Part shown: positions 45,564 through 56,782 of the stretch, one piece after another
How the letters are laid out: each line of letters begins with the position of its first letter
How positions within the stretch are numbered: position 1 is the stretch's first letter
Assembly (NCBI GenBank): GCA_963691655.1
Contig: OY829326.1
Coordinates: 73,091,235 to 73,155,234, forward strand
Reading direction: 5' to 3'
DNA: 64,000 bases
DNA from: Toxonevra muliebris
Lineage: Eukaryota > Arthropoda > Insecta > Diptera > Pallopteridae
Made by a program: the position numbers and the translations under genes
Notes under the pieces: generated by a model
Told to the model about the DNA's origin: nothing
Databases searched by the model: none
What the model saw: only the letters and a program-made list of their open reading frames with translations

Positions 45564-45600
45564 TATAAAAGTTTTTTATTCATCTCTTCTTTCAGATTCT
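45564..45600 (+). promoter_or_regulatory. TATA box plus initiator, or a splice acceptor
   Basis: TATAAAAG (45564-45571) is followed 30 bases later by TTCAGATT, with its A at 45594, the spacing of a TATA promoter. The same stretch (TTTATTCATCTCTTCTTTCAG, pyrimidine-rich and ending in CAG at 45595) is also a strong 3' splice site. Either reading puts the E75A leader exon start at about 45594-45596, with about 740 nt of A/CAA-rich leader before the ATG at 46337. Confidence 0.45.
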
Positions 45601-46336
45601 CCTAGTAAAGCCAAGAGGATCATTCTTATTATTATTATTCGACATACACTCACCAGCATATATTTTAGGAGTATATCCTAATACATACATATACTGCATA
45701 CATATACATATATAAAGCCCACAATTCTCCGAAGAAACAACAACAAAAAGAAATAAAGCATCTACTACCAATATTAGTATTATTAGCAACTAAAGCAGAA
45801 ACATACACTCACATATACAAATAAAGCACTACATACTCATAGGACATAAGAGCGCAACAAGGGCAGGTTTAAGGACAACGCTAAATTAAAGAAAAAAATC
45901 AACAGAAACAACAAAACTAAGGATAACTTAAAGAAAAACAAAAGACGAAAAAAAAACAAAAACAAACGAGTAGCAGTTAAGGACTTAAGTAACTTAAGTA
46001 AATTGCAACTTGAAGGCTGAAAATTTTTTGAAAATATTAAAAAAACACACACAAAAAATAAATATATTAAATTACAAGCAGAAAAGCAGAAGAAGAAGAA
46101 GAAGAGACTGATATTTACAAAATAAGTAGCGTTTAAGAGCGTTTATAATAAAAACAAGAAGCAGAAGTAGAAGACGAAAAAGAAAACGAAGCAGTTAAGG
46201 AACAGCAGAAAAACATAAAACAAAAATACTATTTAAAAACAAAAAGGTGATTCAGGATACAATCCAAAAAATTTTCTATATATTTTCTTTAAATTTTACA
46301 ATTTGAAATAGAAATTTATATTTGTATTGTATAAAA

Positions 46337-47748
46337 ATGTTGAAGAAATTGAAATGCATTGAAGCAACTGCAACGCTGGCCAGCAGCGCAGTACATGGAG
46401 CAGGCAGTGGAGGCGGTGGTGGTGGGGTGACCACATCTGCCGCCATGTCCGCGAGCAGCAGTGGCTTACTGCCCACAAATTTCAAAATAATCAAGACAGA
46501 GCCAATCGACTTTGAAATGTTACATCTGGAGGAGAAGGACCTGCGGGAACGCAGGCTCACACGTGATGCTGAGACGACTACAACAACAACTGCATCGTCG
46601 ACGTCACAACAGCCACGATATCAACACGTGCAGATACAAACAGTGCCGCCGCGTCAGCCGAGCGGACTTACGTTGACGGCGTCGGCGAATGCCACACAAA
46701 AAGTGATTTTAACACCACGCATGGAGTATGTACAACGCGGGGCCACGTCCACCACTAGTGGCAGCAATGGAGGAGCAACCATTAAACACATTTACACAAC
46801 TTCCGTAGCAGAGCAACAACATCTCCATCAGCAGCAGCAACAGCAGCAGCAACACCAGCAGCAACAGCAGCAGCAACAGCAGCATCAAACTCCCATGACT
46901 CACATAATGCGACGCGCTTCACGTTCGCCTCATAGTGATGGTATCGGTGGAGGTACATCGACTATATTAACGTCAGCAGCCAATACGCCTCAAATCATAA
47001 TTACGAGAACGTTGCCAACAACAGCACACTCTTCTTCCTCGTCCAATTCGTCATCTCTGTTCGGCTCTCACCACCAGCAGCACAAGCAACATCACGCGCC
47101 GCAACATTTGCAACGACGTCATTCGGCCAGCCCCAGCTCTTCGCACTATCAACNNNNNNNNNNNNNNNNNNNNNNNNNNNNNNNNNNNNNNNNNNNNNNN
47201 NNNNNNNNNNNNNNNNNNNNNNNNNNNNNNNNNNNNNNNNNNNNNNNNNNNNNNNNNNNNNNNNNNNNNNNNNNNNNNNNNNNNNNNNNNNNNNNNNNNN
47301 NNNNNNNNNNNNNNNNNNNNNNNNNNNNNNNNNNNNNNNNNNNNNNNNNNNNNTCAGCATTCTCCTCATCATCATCAACAGCAGCAACATCATCAGCAGC
47401 ATCAGCGACACCAACAACAACATAATTCTTTAAATTTATCATCGTTACCATCTTCTTCTTCATCATCAACTTCGTCGTCGTCGCTATCGCCATCAGCGCA
47501 TGTTTTCCGCACTCCTGTTGTTTCCAGTAGTAGCGGCGGCGGCAGCCTCAATCACAACAATTCGAATAATAGCAACACTGCCATGCGTCCACCACCTCCT
47601 CCGCCACCACCTAAAATTAAAAACACTTCACCTCCAATGCCCGTAGGCTTGGGAAACGGTGTGGGTGGCGTTGGCTCTTGTAGCGGTGGTTCCAGCATGA
47701 GCGGTGGCGGCAGCTGCGAAGAGCCCTCGAGCTCAATTCCAGATTTAG
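46337..47748 (+). CDS. Eip75B: E75A-specific first coding exon (ecdysone-induced nuclear receptor)
   Basis: E75 is a heme-binding, Rev-erb-like nuclear receptor transcribed early in response to ecdysone, and it acts in the nucleus. Here the A-isoform N-terminus is readable. FKIIKTEPIDFEMLHLEE (residues 49-66) contains the likely sumoylation site I-K-T-E. It is followed by QHVQIQTVPPRQPSGLT, TQKVILTPRMEYVQ and TPQIIITRTLP, all blocks I recall from Drosophila E75A. A His/Gln-rich run (161-183) and Ser-rich stretches follow. The ATG at 46337 is the first Met, and the frame upstream has only a few codons. After the N gap the open frame continues as His/Gln-rich, Pro-rich (PPPPPPPP), then EEPSSSIPDL, ending at G|GTAAGT (47748/47749) in phase 1. 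That fits a Glu codon completed by the next exon, which begins the DNA-binding domain. The zinc fingers are beyond the window. The frame differs across the gap, so gap length is wrong. Confidence 0.9.
47154..47353. other. Assembly gap of 200 N
   Basis: Exactly 200 Ns lie inside the E75A exon, in a His/Gln/Ser-coding repeat region. The upstream coding frame (position mod 3 = 2) and downstream frame (mod 3 = 0) do not join through 200 bases, so the number is a placeholder. Confidence 0.97.
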
Positions 47749-48489
47749 GTAAGTTTATTATGATTTTTCTACTTACATGTTTGAGCAATAGTCTTCCGTA
47801 TTCTATAGGAAGAATTGCCTTTTTGAGAATTTTTCAAAGATTCGGAGGAGGGAACAGATTTTTCAAGGAAAAATGTTTTGTTTTAAGATTTTCCGAAATT
47901 TCAAATGAAAAAAATATAATTTTTCTTTTATGAATTACAATTCCATTCTAAAGATTATCTTCAATATCTTTGATGTCTCGATTGCAGAACTTTCTTTTTT
48001 TTGTTATTTTAAAATAAATTCTTTTAAGGTGAAGTACCAACCAACAGAAATCATTGTATTATAATATGAACAGAAATTAAATTTATGTAAACATACAAAC
48101 TCTAAGTTGACTAGGGTGAATTTAAGGTGAATTTAAGGTAAGAATAAATGAAAAAAATTAGCCCTGCACTTCTATAGTTCGTTTTAACAGAGTTGAATAA
48201 ATGAAAATATGCACGAAGAGAGCATTTTTTACAATTTTTTTTCAAAATATTGTTGTTCTCCTTTAACACTTTGACGTCCGCTCCCGAACCGCTACGAAAT
48301 TCGTGAATCCGACACCGGATTCGTGTTCAGCGATCTCAAATTTGTAAACATACAATGGTGTGAAATCGTGAATCGCGGAACCTATATGTCCCAATGGTCG
48401 TCAACGGCAAAAATGTATGCAACTATTTTCTCACGTTGGCAGTATGCAAACGCATTCCATAAGTCTTGAAACACGTGTGCAGATATCCT
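47749..48489 (+). other. Start of E75A first intron
   Basis: It begins GTAAGTTT. The open frame that continues past the donor (to 47933) is intronic read-through. Nothing else is seen until the hAT-like element. Confidence 0.7.
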
Positions 48490-49668
48490 CAGTGTGGCTA
48501 ACTCAGCGCTTTTCCCGCTAAATTTAGTGCTTTTTGAAAATTAAAACGCGGAAAAAAAGTGATTTAGCAGTCAGAGGTTCTTTTAACGCGTATTTTCAAT
48601 TTAAAAGACACTAAATGCTCCGCTAAATAATCCATTTCCTGAATAATCCTAACAACATTTTTTATTGAAACAATGAACAATGAACTTATTTAAAACCAAA
48701 GTTCGTAGCCGTAAGTCACTCAGTCCGAAAAATTCTTTACTTCATATAAAAAATTGATTAAAACAGGAAAATTCATTTTGTGAAAACTACAAAATACCAG
48801 ATGGCATAAATGTTTGTATAAACAGCACTAGTGTTTAACTTTAAAAATACATGTAATCAATTAATTTTCTTTTTAATACAGTAGAATCCCGATAATTCGT
48901 AATCGCAAGGGACCAGCATTTTTTACGAATTACAGAGGTTTTTGATTTAACGAGATTTCGATTTAACCCTATTTTATGCAAATATTAAAATAAATTTTTA
49001 AAAATAATATGTCCAAGACTCTTAATCCTTACAGTTATTCTTAAGTTTTCTAATAAGAAACCAGGAATTATAGCAAAGACAATTTAGGGCGATGACACTC
49101 ATCCACTCATTGACAGCCAGCATCCGTATTTTAAAGAAAACTCAAATAAAATGGAAACCATATTTTCCATTTTACTTAAGTTTCCGAACATTATTGGGGT
49201 ATACAATTCCAGGGTTAAGGAGGTTAAAATAAGAAAAATACGTATTAACGGTTTTGTAGTTTAAGGCTCTTCTCGCGTATCTTGCCAACCACGAAAAACA
49301 CAAAAATTTCCTTAAAAAAAGTGAACGTAGCTATCTACAATGATTGATTTTTGTCGAATCATAGTTCCATAGAGTTTTGCTTTGCATCACGAATTATAAG
49401 AGGTTGTCAACAACCGATTTCGATTTATAAGAGGTTAAACAGATCTTGTATTGAAAAAAAATGTGAATTAGCAAGCGGTCCAAAATGTGTAGAATTTTTG
49501 CAAATTAAAGGGGTTTTTTCCATGAACCAGCAGTTTGTTACGAATTATTTAAATTTTTGAAATAACGGGGTATGAATTATCGCGATTCTATTGTATTTTT
49601 ATAAGGAAAAAATTTAGCGTTTTTTCTTCATTTTAGCGGATTTTGAAAAACAAAAGTTGGCCACACTG
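48490..49668. mobile_element. hAT-like element (1179 bp), 8-bp target duplication
   Basis: GATATCCT is repeated exactly at 48482-48489 and 49669-49676. The ends CAGTGTGGCTAACT and (complement) CAGTGTGGCCAACT are inverted, with one difference in 14. It has no transposase. A pogo-like element occupies 48879-49593, leaving about 390 bp on the left and 75 bp on the right as the original hAT part, similar in make-up to the 285-bp copy at 8427. A truncated copy is at 16051-16403. Confidence 0.92.
48879..49593. mobile_element. pogo/Tigger-like non-autonomous element nested in the hAT
   Basis: The left end CAGTAGAATCCCGATAATTC and the complement of the right end CAATAGAATCGCGATAATTC are inverted, with TA on both sides (48877-48878 and 49594-49595). 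Further inverted subterminal words (GGGACCAGC and ACGAATTA on the left, ACCAGCAG and ACGAATTA on the right) extend the match. CAGTA...ATTCG ends and a TA duplication fit the pogo group. Inner frames show no convincing transposase. Confidence 0.78.
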
Positions 49669-49676
49669 GATATCCT

Positions 49677-50506
49677 GCATGCAGCGCTATTAGCTCAACA
49701 ATTGCTTCTAAATATTTTAACAATAATATTAAAAGCACGTATCAAATATAAGAACATAAATTCCTACACTGAATATATATCGAAAAACAAAATATAAAAC
49801 TATTTTATTTTGAACAAAGTCAATTAAGGGGGGAAAAGGGTCACCGGTATCCCATTGCTCGTCAACGGGTTACGTTTTCTTCTCAGTAACTTTTAAATCC
49901 TCTCAATATGAACAGAAAAATATCAACGCTAAATTTGAGTAAAATTAAGGGGACTTCTGGTCTAGCGCCCTTGAATTTGACGAGTTTTTAGGATTTTTTT
50001 TTAAATGACAATTTAAGACAGATTTAAGAGAGTTCTTAACTATATGAAAGCAGTAACGAATTATGATTGAAAATTTACTTCCTCTGCTCATGTCGTTACT
50101 AAGGCAAACCGATATGTTATTACTAGAACAGATACAAAAAATGCGCAAAAAACTTAATAAACTTTGATTTTCGAATTTAAAATTTTATAGTTTCTGTCTG
50201 TGTTTGGTATAAGAAAGAAAAAGACTGAAAGACATAAAAAAAATTAAAAATAAAAAAAATCAATGCTAACTACAGCCAAAAAAAATTTTCGTGCACTTTT
50301 TTATATAGTCTGGTTATTCAGCTGTAGTTAGACCGCCCGAACGAATGAAGATTCTTCAGCTAAAAAATTTCATTCGCGCAACCATTTACATCGACCGAAC
50401 AAACAGCAGAAGCCATCTTGTTCGCCGAGTGTAAATGGCACAACAGCAACACTGGATTCGCACTAAAAATCGAACTTAGTCCGGTAGTTCGGCTCAAGCA
50501 TCGCTG
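49677..50506. other. Gene-free stretch
   Basis: AT-rich. CCATTTACATCGACCGAAC and GTTCGCCGAGTGTAAATGG (about 50380-50440) form an imperfect hairpin of about 20-bp arms. Otherwise nothing is supported. Confidence 0.4.
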
Positions 50507-50815
50507 AATTACTATAAAACTGTGGGAAAATTAGGTCACCTCGGTGGCCTGGTGAATGAGTGCTAGACCCTAAATTACTATAAAACTGTGGGAAAATTAG
50601 GTCACCTCGGTGGCCTGGTGAATGAGTGCTAGTCTGGAGTTCCAGCTGCCTCAGGTTCGTTTCCCAGATGGGAAGTAAATGCTTTAAAAAGTGTCTGTAA
50701 GGATTTTTCTAATAAAATGAGTCACTTCGGTGACTTAGTGTTTAAAAATGCTCAACTGGATAACCAGTTCAACGGGTTCAATTCTCAGGTAGAGAATTGA
50801 ATCCACTTAAATACT
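50507..50815 (+). mobile_element. Dimeric tRNA-like SINE with 66-bp tandem duplication
   Basis: Unit 1 of the head (GGTCACCTCGGTGGCCTGGTG, then B-box-like GGTTCGTTTCC at about 50655) is followed about 65 bp later by a second tRNA-like unit (GAGTCACTTCGGTGACTTAG, B-box-like GGTTCAATTCT at about 50777). The first 66 bp (50507-50572), including upstream flank and half the head, are directly duplicated at 50573-50632. It ends in AT-rich sequence with no clear tail. Confidence 0.65.
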
Positions 50816-51627
50816 TACATATTCTAATATTATAAATTTCGCGCATAAAACTTTTGTTGCACTGTATAATGAATGTCTATATCGGTTCAAAAATTTACCT
50901 AAACAGTTCAAAAGTTAAAAAATAGTAGTTCATGCCGAAACTGGTAAAACAAATCATAAAAGTCTGGACTTTTACGTTATTAGGCTACAATTTCTAAAAA
51001 TTTTGATGATTTTAAGGATTGGATTAATAAATAACTTAGCAAGAACCAAAAGGTTTCTAGCCAAATTGCTTGTTAGATTTTATAGTGTGGAATTTTGGTT
51101 TAAAATTATTCGAAATCCTGATGTGATAGAAAAATTGGCCGTTTTAGGAATGAAAAACACGAATTTGAAACAGCAGCAAAAATCAGTATAGTCAAATAAA
51201 AATTAGTAAATGTAAATAAGAGGGGTAGCCTTCGAATTGGAAACTGTACAGTGCATTTGACTTGGGGTTAAACCCCCTCCCCGCTTACCGATGAATGTCT
51301 CAGATTCACATATGAATAAGTCTCAAAAATTACTATGGAAACTCACGGATTCTGAGGTAAACAGGTAGAGTTGGTAGCCCTAGTCGAAAATCAAACATTA
51401 GCTTCAGTATGAAATATCGAAGGAATTTAATTCGTTTCTCTACAATTTAAAAAAGAAAGGTTTCCTTCTGCCTTCCGAAAATCCTGGCATATTTGAAAAA
51501 CTTTGAGTGGCTATTGCTTGCAAAAACATTAGAGAAAATTAAAAATGGCACACGAAATTTCAATCTGTCAGTTCTATGTCACTAATAGTTCTCCAATAAT
51601 ATTTGGAAGGAAACAAAATAACATAAG
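50816..51627. other. Gene-free stretch
   Basis: AT-rich. The frame at 51003-51191 has no recognised domain. Confidence 0.35.
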
Positions 51628-51629
51628 TA

Positions 51630-51989
51630 AAGTTTTTTCCATTAAGGACATAACAATTTTAACTATTAATAAAACACAGAATTTTTTCAGATATTGAGTT
51701 CAAAATTATTGTGGGTGTAGTGCAAGCATTACATTTTATGAATGTCAAGTTCATCCAATTCTGGCCACAAATAATCTTCCAACATAACACGATAGCGCTC
51801 TCCATTGACAGTAACATGACGGTCGTTTTCGCTCTAAACGGGCTCGTGATGGTCATATGAACGAAATCTAATTTCATTCATAAAATGTAATGTTTGCACT
51901 ACACCCACAATAAATTTAAACTCAACATCTCAAAAAATTTTGTGTTTTATTAATAAATAAAATTGTTATGTCCCTAATGGAAAACCCTT
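51630..51989. mobile_element. Tc1/mariner-type MITE with 115-bp inverted repeats
   Basis: TA flanks both sides (51628-51629 and 51990-51991). The arms 51630-51744 and 51875-51989 are inverted copies with few differences and share CCATTA(A/G)GGACATAAC near the tips. The 130-bp middle, read on the minus strand, gives VTVNGERYRVMLEDY and LWPELDELDI, a scrap of the same Tc1-like transposase family as at 5895-6400. It is therefore an internally deleted derivative of a coding element. Confidence 0.9.
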
Positions 51990-51991
51990 TA

Positions 51992-52946
51992 AAACATTTC
52001 AAAATAAATATAAAACTTTGTTCCGTATTATTTCAAGATCACCAAAAAAAAAAAAAAAACAATAAATTACAAGTAAAAAACTTTCAATTAATTATTTACT
52101 TAGTTTATATTCATAATTGAGAGATACTTTCATATGTTTCATAAAATAAAATAAAATTGATTGTGAGATAATTCTAACGGCATTTACAACAACAAAAACA
52201 ACAACTGCAAAAGCAATGCAATTAGAAAAAAACAAGAACAAAAAATGCAATAAATAGGAAAGGCAAAGAGAGAGAGAGAGAAAGAAAGAAAAAAAAACAA
52301 AAAACCAGTTGACCCTGATAAAAAGCAACAAATTACGACACTTGTCTCATGCATAAGCGACACACATACACAACACATACCAACACATTGCAATGTGAAA
52401 TGTAATGTTTGTTTGTATGTATGAATGCATTAAAATGAAGGAAATCGAAACTGAACTGTAAACTTGAAGTAGAGTGGCGGGATGCAAGATGTGCGGTGAA
52501 GCGTTATGTCAAATGCAGGTGAAATGATTCAGCGAATCTTTGTGAGCGAGTGACTCTCGTTGTGTATGCGTGTGTATGCCTCTGTGTGAATCTGTGTGCA
52601 TTTGTGTGTGGGGAGTTGCAATAAAAAAAACTAATAATAATGCAAAAAAATTAAAATGAATTATAATTGCATATAACGGTTAGTAGTAAATTTTGTAAAT
52701 TAGTATTCTTTAGAGACTAAAATGTATTTACTTTTTAATTTATTTATATTCGTTTTATTAAAAAAAAAACATACAATATATACACTCAATAATCACGTGC
52801 CGAAGTAAAATTTAATTCCGCATGTGTTATTTGGTAGAAATTTGCCACTCTAGGAGAATCTGGAGGAAATATTCAAGGCCACAGCTAGAAAAATAATATC
52901 CCTAACCACATGAATTGAGTTTGAGGGAGTTCGATTGTCCATAACA
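51992..52946. other. Gene-free stretch
   Basis: GAGAGAGAGA (52270), GTGTGTAT (52560) and poly-A tracts. No coding sequence is supported. Confidence 0.4.
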
Positions 52947-54060
52947 ATTTGAACTTATCTTATTAATTGCAATTGATTTCAACAATCATTGGAATAAAAT
53001 TCAGAATAGTCGAAATGAATTCAAAAAGCATCAGCTTCTATTAGTCAAATTGAATTGAGAAAGCAATAAAATTTAATTCAGTATACTTAAATTTAATTCA
53101 AAAAGCATTTGAATTCAAATCAGAAGTTGAATCTAAATTTGAATCCAGAGAGGATTCTATTCAAAAGAATTTTGCTTTGAAATTTAATTCTACTACTACT
53201 ACCACTATCATGGCAACAACACAAGCCCATGGAGGACCACAGCGGAGCTTTTCGCATCCATTCAAGCTGTGTGAGTTATATTTATACACGAATGGAAGGG
53301 ACCTACAGTTTTATGCCGAATCCGAACGGTGAAGTGAAAAGTTTTTCATAGGCATTTTTTTACTCTTGGCCATTGCCAGCCAAGAGGGGGTGCCGAGATA
53401 TGAACCCGGGCACCTCTGCGTAGCAGTCCAACACACTAACCACTAGGCTACGGCGACCACCGAAATTTAATTCAAGGAAGCGTATTCAGAACAATCAAAT
53501 TGGTTTCAAAAAGTGTCAGAATTGAATTCAATGAATAGTCAAATTGAATCCAAAAACTTCAGAAATGTATTTGGAGTATCCAAATCGAATTCAAAAAGCA
53601 TCAAATTTGAATTCAGATTAGTAAGGATGAATTCAAAAAGTGTTAATTTTTATCTAAAGTAGTCAAATTGGTTTCAGAATTCATGAATCCTATTCAGATA
53701 AGCGCTAGAATTGAATTCAAAATCATGAAATGGATTTCACAAAACGTCAGATATGAATTCAGAATATGCAACCAAATTGAATTTAGAATAGTCAAATTGT
53801 ATTCAAAAATCTTAGATTTGAACTCAGAATAGTCAATTTGAATTCAGAAATCGTCAATTTCTGTTCCGAAAAGTCAAATTGAATTCAGAAAATTAGACTT
53901 GAATTTAGGTTAGTTAAAATTGAATTCGTGAAAAGTGCCAATTTTAATCCAGAGTGCTCAAATTGAATTCAAAATCACCACAATTTAATTCAGAACACTC
54001 AAATTATTTTCAAAGAACATCAAAATTGAGTAGAAAAATTCAAATTGATTTTGAAAAGTG
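52947..54060. repeat. GAATTC-rich degenerate minisatellite split by a SINE
   Basis: Phrases like GAATTCAAAAAGCATCAAAT and GAATTCAGAATAGTCAAATT recur about every 20-40 bp. I counted thirteen GAATTC hexamers. The SINE at 53191-53461 interrupts the array and duplicates 12 bp of it. Confidence 0.85.
53191..53461 (-). mobile_element. tRNA-derived SINE, full length, 12-bp target duplication
   Basis: GAAATTTAATTC is repeated exactly at 53179-53190 and 53462-53473. On the minus strand the head begins GGTGGTCGCCGTAGCCTAGT, has the B-box-like GGTTCATATCT, and the copy ends in (GTA)n (53191-53203). It is a close relative of 4094-4377. Confidence 0.93.
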
Positions 54061-56403
54061 GTAAACTAAAAATTTTGAAAAAAAAATCCATCTTCTTTAT
54101 TCAAATATCCTGTGTCGAACGATAATGCATATTAGTTTTTGCTAAATGGTATCTGTGAGATTCACATTCGATTCGTAAGCAAATAATCTTGTCTGTCCAA
54201 TAATTATACAAATAAGTAAAGTTTAATAAACAAAATACTAAAACGTAACTAAAATTGTGCTGTATCAAATTTCTATAACTATGAAATGGGATGCCGAACA
54301 AAAACAACAATAATAACTATTATATTTATAAATTATATAAACGAATAAATTGTATAGTAAGATACAAATTAAAGCCGTTACTTAGCCTCGTTTCATGAAC
54401 ATATACATACACATATATATTTTATTGTATTTATTTGTGAAGGTAATTAAACACTTTCTTAGTTACAAATAATAAGTATTTATTGTTTAATGCTCAATGT
54501 AAATAAATAAAGTGGGCGATCGAGACTAAGACACAGAGACAGGAAGAGAGAAAGAGAGAGAGAGAGAGAGATAAAAAGAGGGTGATGGTGATAGAGGAGT
54601 GATGAATATGGTGACGTGACAACTGAGTGACCACCACCACCTTAGCTTAAAGTATCTTATAGCAATTTATTACAAGTATCTATAGCTATTATATATATAA
54701 ATGCATACTTGCAGCTGTAACTGTAAATACAAATGCAACGCTGTTTGCGTATGTGTTTGTCGTTTTCGCTTTTGTTTCTTTCTTATTATTGTTATTATTG
54801 TTATTGTTGTTGTTTTTATTTAAGCATTTAATTACATTTTCGCTTTAAAAATATAATCAAAGTCTAAGTACTAATTCTAATTGTAGATTATTGTTGTTGT
54901 TGTTGTTTTTGTTACTCTTGTTCCTACTGCTTCCACTGCAACGCTCACGTTTATAGTTCAGGAAGTGTTCTACATTCGCTGATTCAATGCATCTAAATTC
55001 ATATGGATGTATGTAAGTATGTGTGGATGTATGTATATCTATTTATCTGTCTGTGTAGGGGCAGCGAGCGAATATCTATTCGCGCTGTTTTAACTGTCGC
55101 CGTTGGCTACAATGTAGTATACACTGTGCTGTTTGCTCAGCTGTTTGTACCACATTCTTTTCCGCTTCTATGACGCGTCGTCGTTGCCGTAGTCGTCGTT
55201 GAATGACCTTGTGCAATTTTTTTTTGTTTTACTTTTGTTCTTTATATTTTGTTTTGTAGTTTTTGTTTTTTCTATTTCATTTTTAATTCTATTTTATTGT
55301 TTCACTTGCCATTTACATTTACATTTCTATTTATTGTAATTTTTTATGGTTGTTGTAATTGATTTATATCATCGTCATTGCAATTAAAGTGCAATTTTTC
55401 ATTTCCATTTCTGTCATTAACTGTGTAGATTTTTATTGAATTTTTTTTTAATAAATACTTACATACATATTTTCTGCATTTTGGTTTGCAGCTTTATTAC
55501 TGTTTCTTTTTTTAAGTCCATTCGGTTGATTAAGCTCACCTTTTAGCTAAACTCTTCAAACTCTTCTTTTCTTTCGATTAGCGATCAACCGCTACCCGTT
55601 GTCGAAACAGCCTATGTATTATTCTAAACCAGAGCTACGTTATCGAGTACTGATGTGTTGTAAAACGAGAGCTTGCAAAACTCGACATCAATTGGGTTTC
55701 GCGAGATTAAAGCATCCATAGTCCATCAAGTGCATCACCACTAGTGATCCACATTTTTGCAGTTACAATTACTTAGTTTTTCAACATTTCATATATTACT
55801 AGAAGATTGCTAATGTTCAGTTCGTTATCAAATAGGCAAGACTATATACTCTGCGAATTAATGTTCCACCGCAATTTGTTCTGTGTTATCCAAGGTCAAG
55901 ATTTTTCTTCCAGTTTTATTTGATTAAATATCTGGAGCAAAATGAATTGCTTTAATAACCGCAAATATGGTTTCCATCAAATTCTTTCTGAGGGTGATCT
56001 CATAGTGTTCACGCCTTATGTGAGAACAACCCCTTTGTTTGATTTGATCGAGTGTGGCATAATGTACTGGTATCAAAACTGATTCCGCATACAATCAATA
56101 GGACAACAATGCTTGATGCTGAAATACTTAAAAAAAAATATGGAAGTGGATATTGAGAAACTGTTAATATGCGGAGGTGAGACAGATCAGGTGTAAAGAA
56201 AAGGTGCAGGTAGTTATACTATAAAAGAAGTGACAAGTGAACTCACTTCGTCGCAACGGTTCATTTTTCTCGTTTCGTTTGCGAATGGTATTAGTTGAGT
56301 TCTAGTTTTCTAGTTTACCGCAAATTTAAATATATCACCTTCACAACCTTTCATTTTATACGCTAGCTACACAAACCGATTGTCTAATGCTGGCCTACCC
56401 TTA
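54061..56403. other. Gene-free, microsatellite-bearing stretch
   Basis: GA run at 54550-54572, GTT tracts at 54785-54910, GTCGTCGTTG words near 55185. No E75 exon was recognised. CCAAGGTCA (55890-55898) matches the FTZ-F1/HR3-type monomer site, but one such site is expected by chance. Confidence 0.4.
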
Positions 56404-56779
56404 CACTGCGTCTACACCTGCTAGTGCTGGCATGCCAATTCAGAATATGTATTATCTGTCAAAAAACAGAAAAATTGTCTTTGTGACGTAGGCGTCCTGC
56501 TAATTATCATGCCAATTCATTTCTAACAAAATGTCAGACACTCTATTTCTAATAATTTGCTCACTCCGCTCTACTTCCGTTCTACTTTGTTTTTGTTTTC
56601 TCTCACAAATGGGAGAAACGTCAAATATTGTCGGCTTACGTCAAATCATTGGCAGAATTCATTGGCATCGAAATTTGCTTGCCAATGGCTCTGCCAATGA
56701 CAAAAGTGTGAGTGTATTAGTGAAAAAATGTGAGTGTGTTAGCATTGGCATGCCAGCACTGGCAGGTGTAGACGCTGGG
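56404..56779. mobile_element. PIF/Harbinger-type MITE (376 bp)
   Basis: TTA flanks both sides (56401-56403 and 56780-56782), the usual Harbinger target duplication. The ends CACTGCGTCTACACCTGCTA and (complement) CCCAGCGTCTACACCTGCCA are inverted, and the match continues through GTGCTGGCATGCCAAT, about 36 bp in all. There is no transposase. The open frame starting at 56531 only runs through the element into the LINE remnant. Confidence 0.85.
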
Positions 56780-56782
56780 TTA

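Noticed and set aside
47001..47493. Long minus-strand frames across the N gap
   Set aside because: They exist only because Ns are read as open codons and because they oppose the His/Gln/Ser repeat of E75A.
47749..47933. E75A coding sequence continuing past 47748
   Set aside because: The frame stays open, but a strong donor GTAAGT follows the expected SIPDL-G boundary and the text beyond is intron-like.
55890..55898. FTZ-F1/HR3 monomer site CCAAGGTCA
   Set aside because: A perfect match, but a degenerate nonamer is expected about once or twice by chance in this window.
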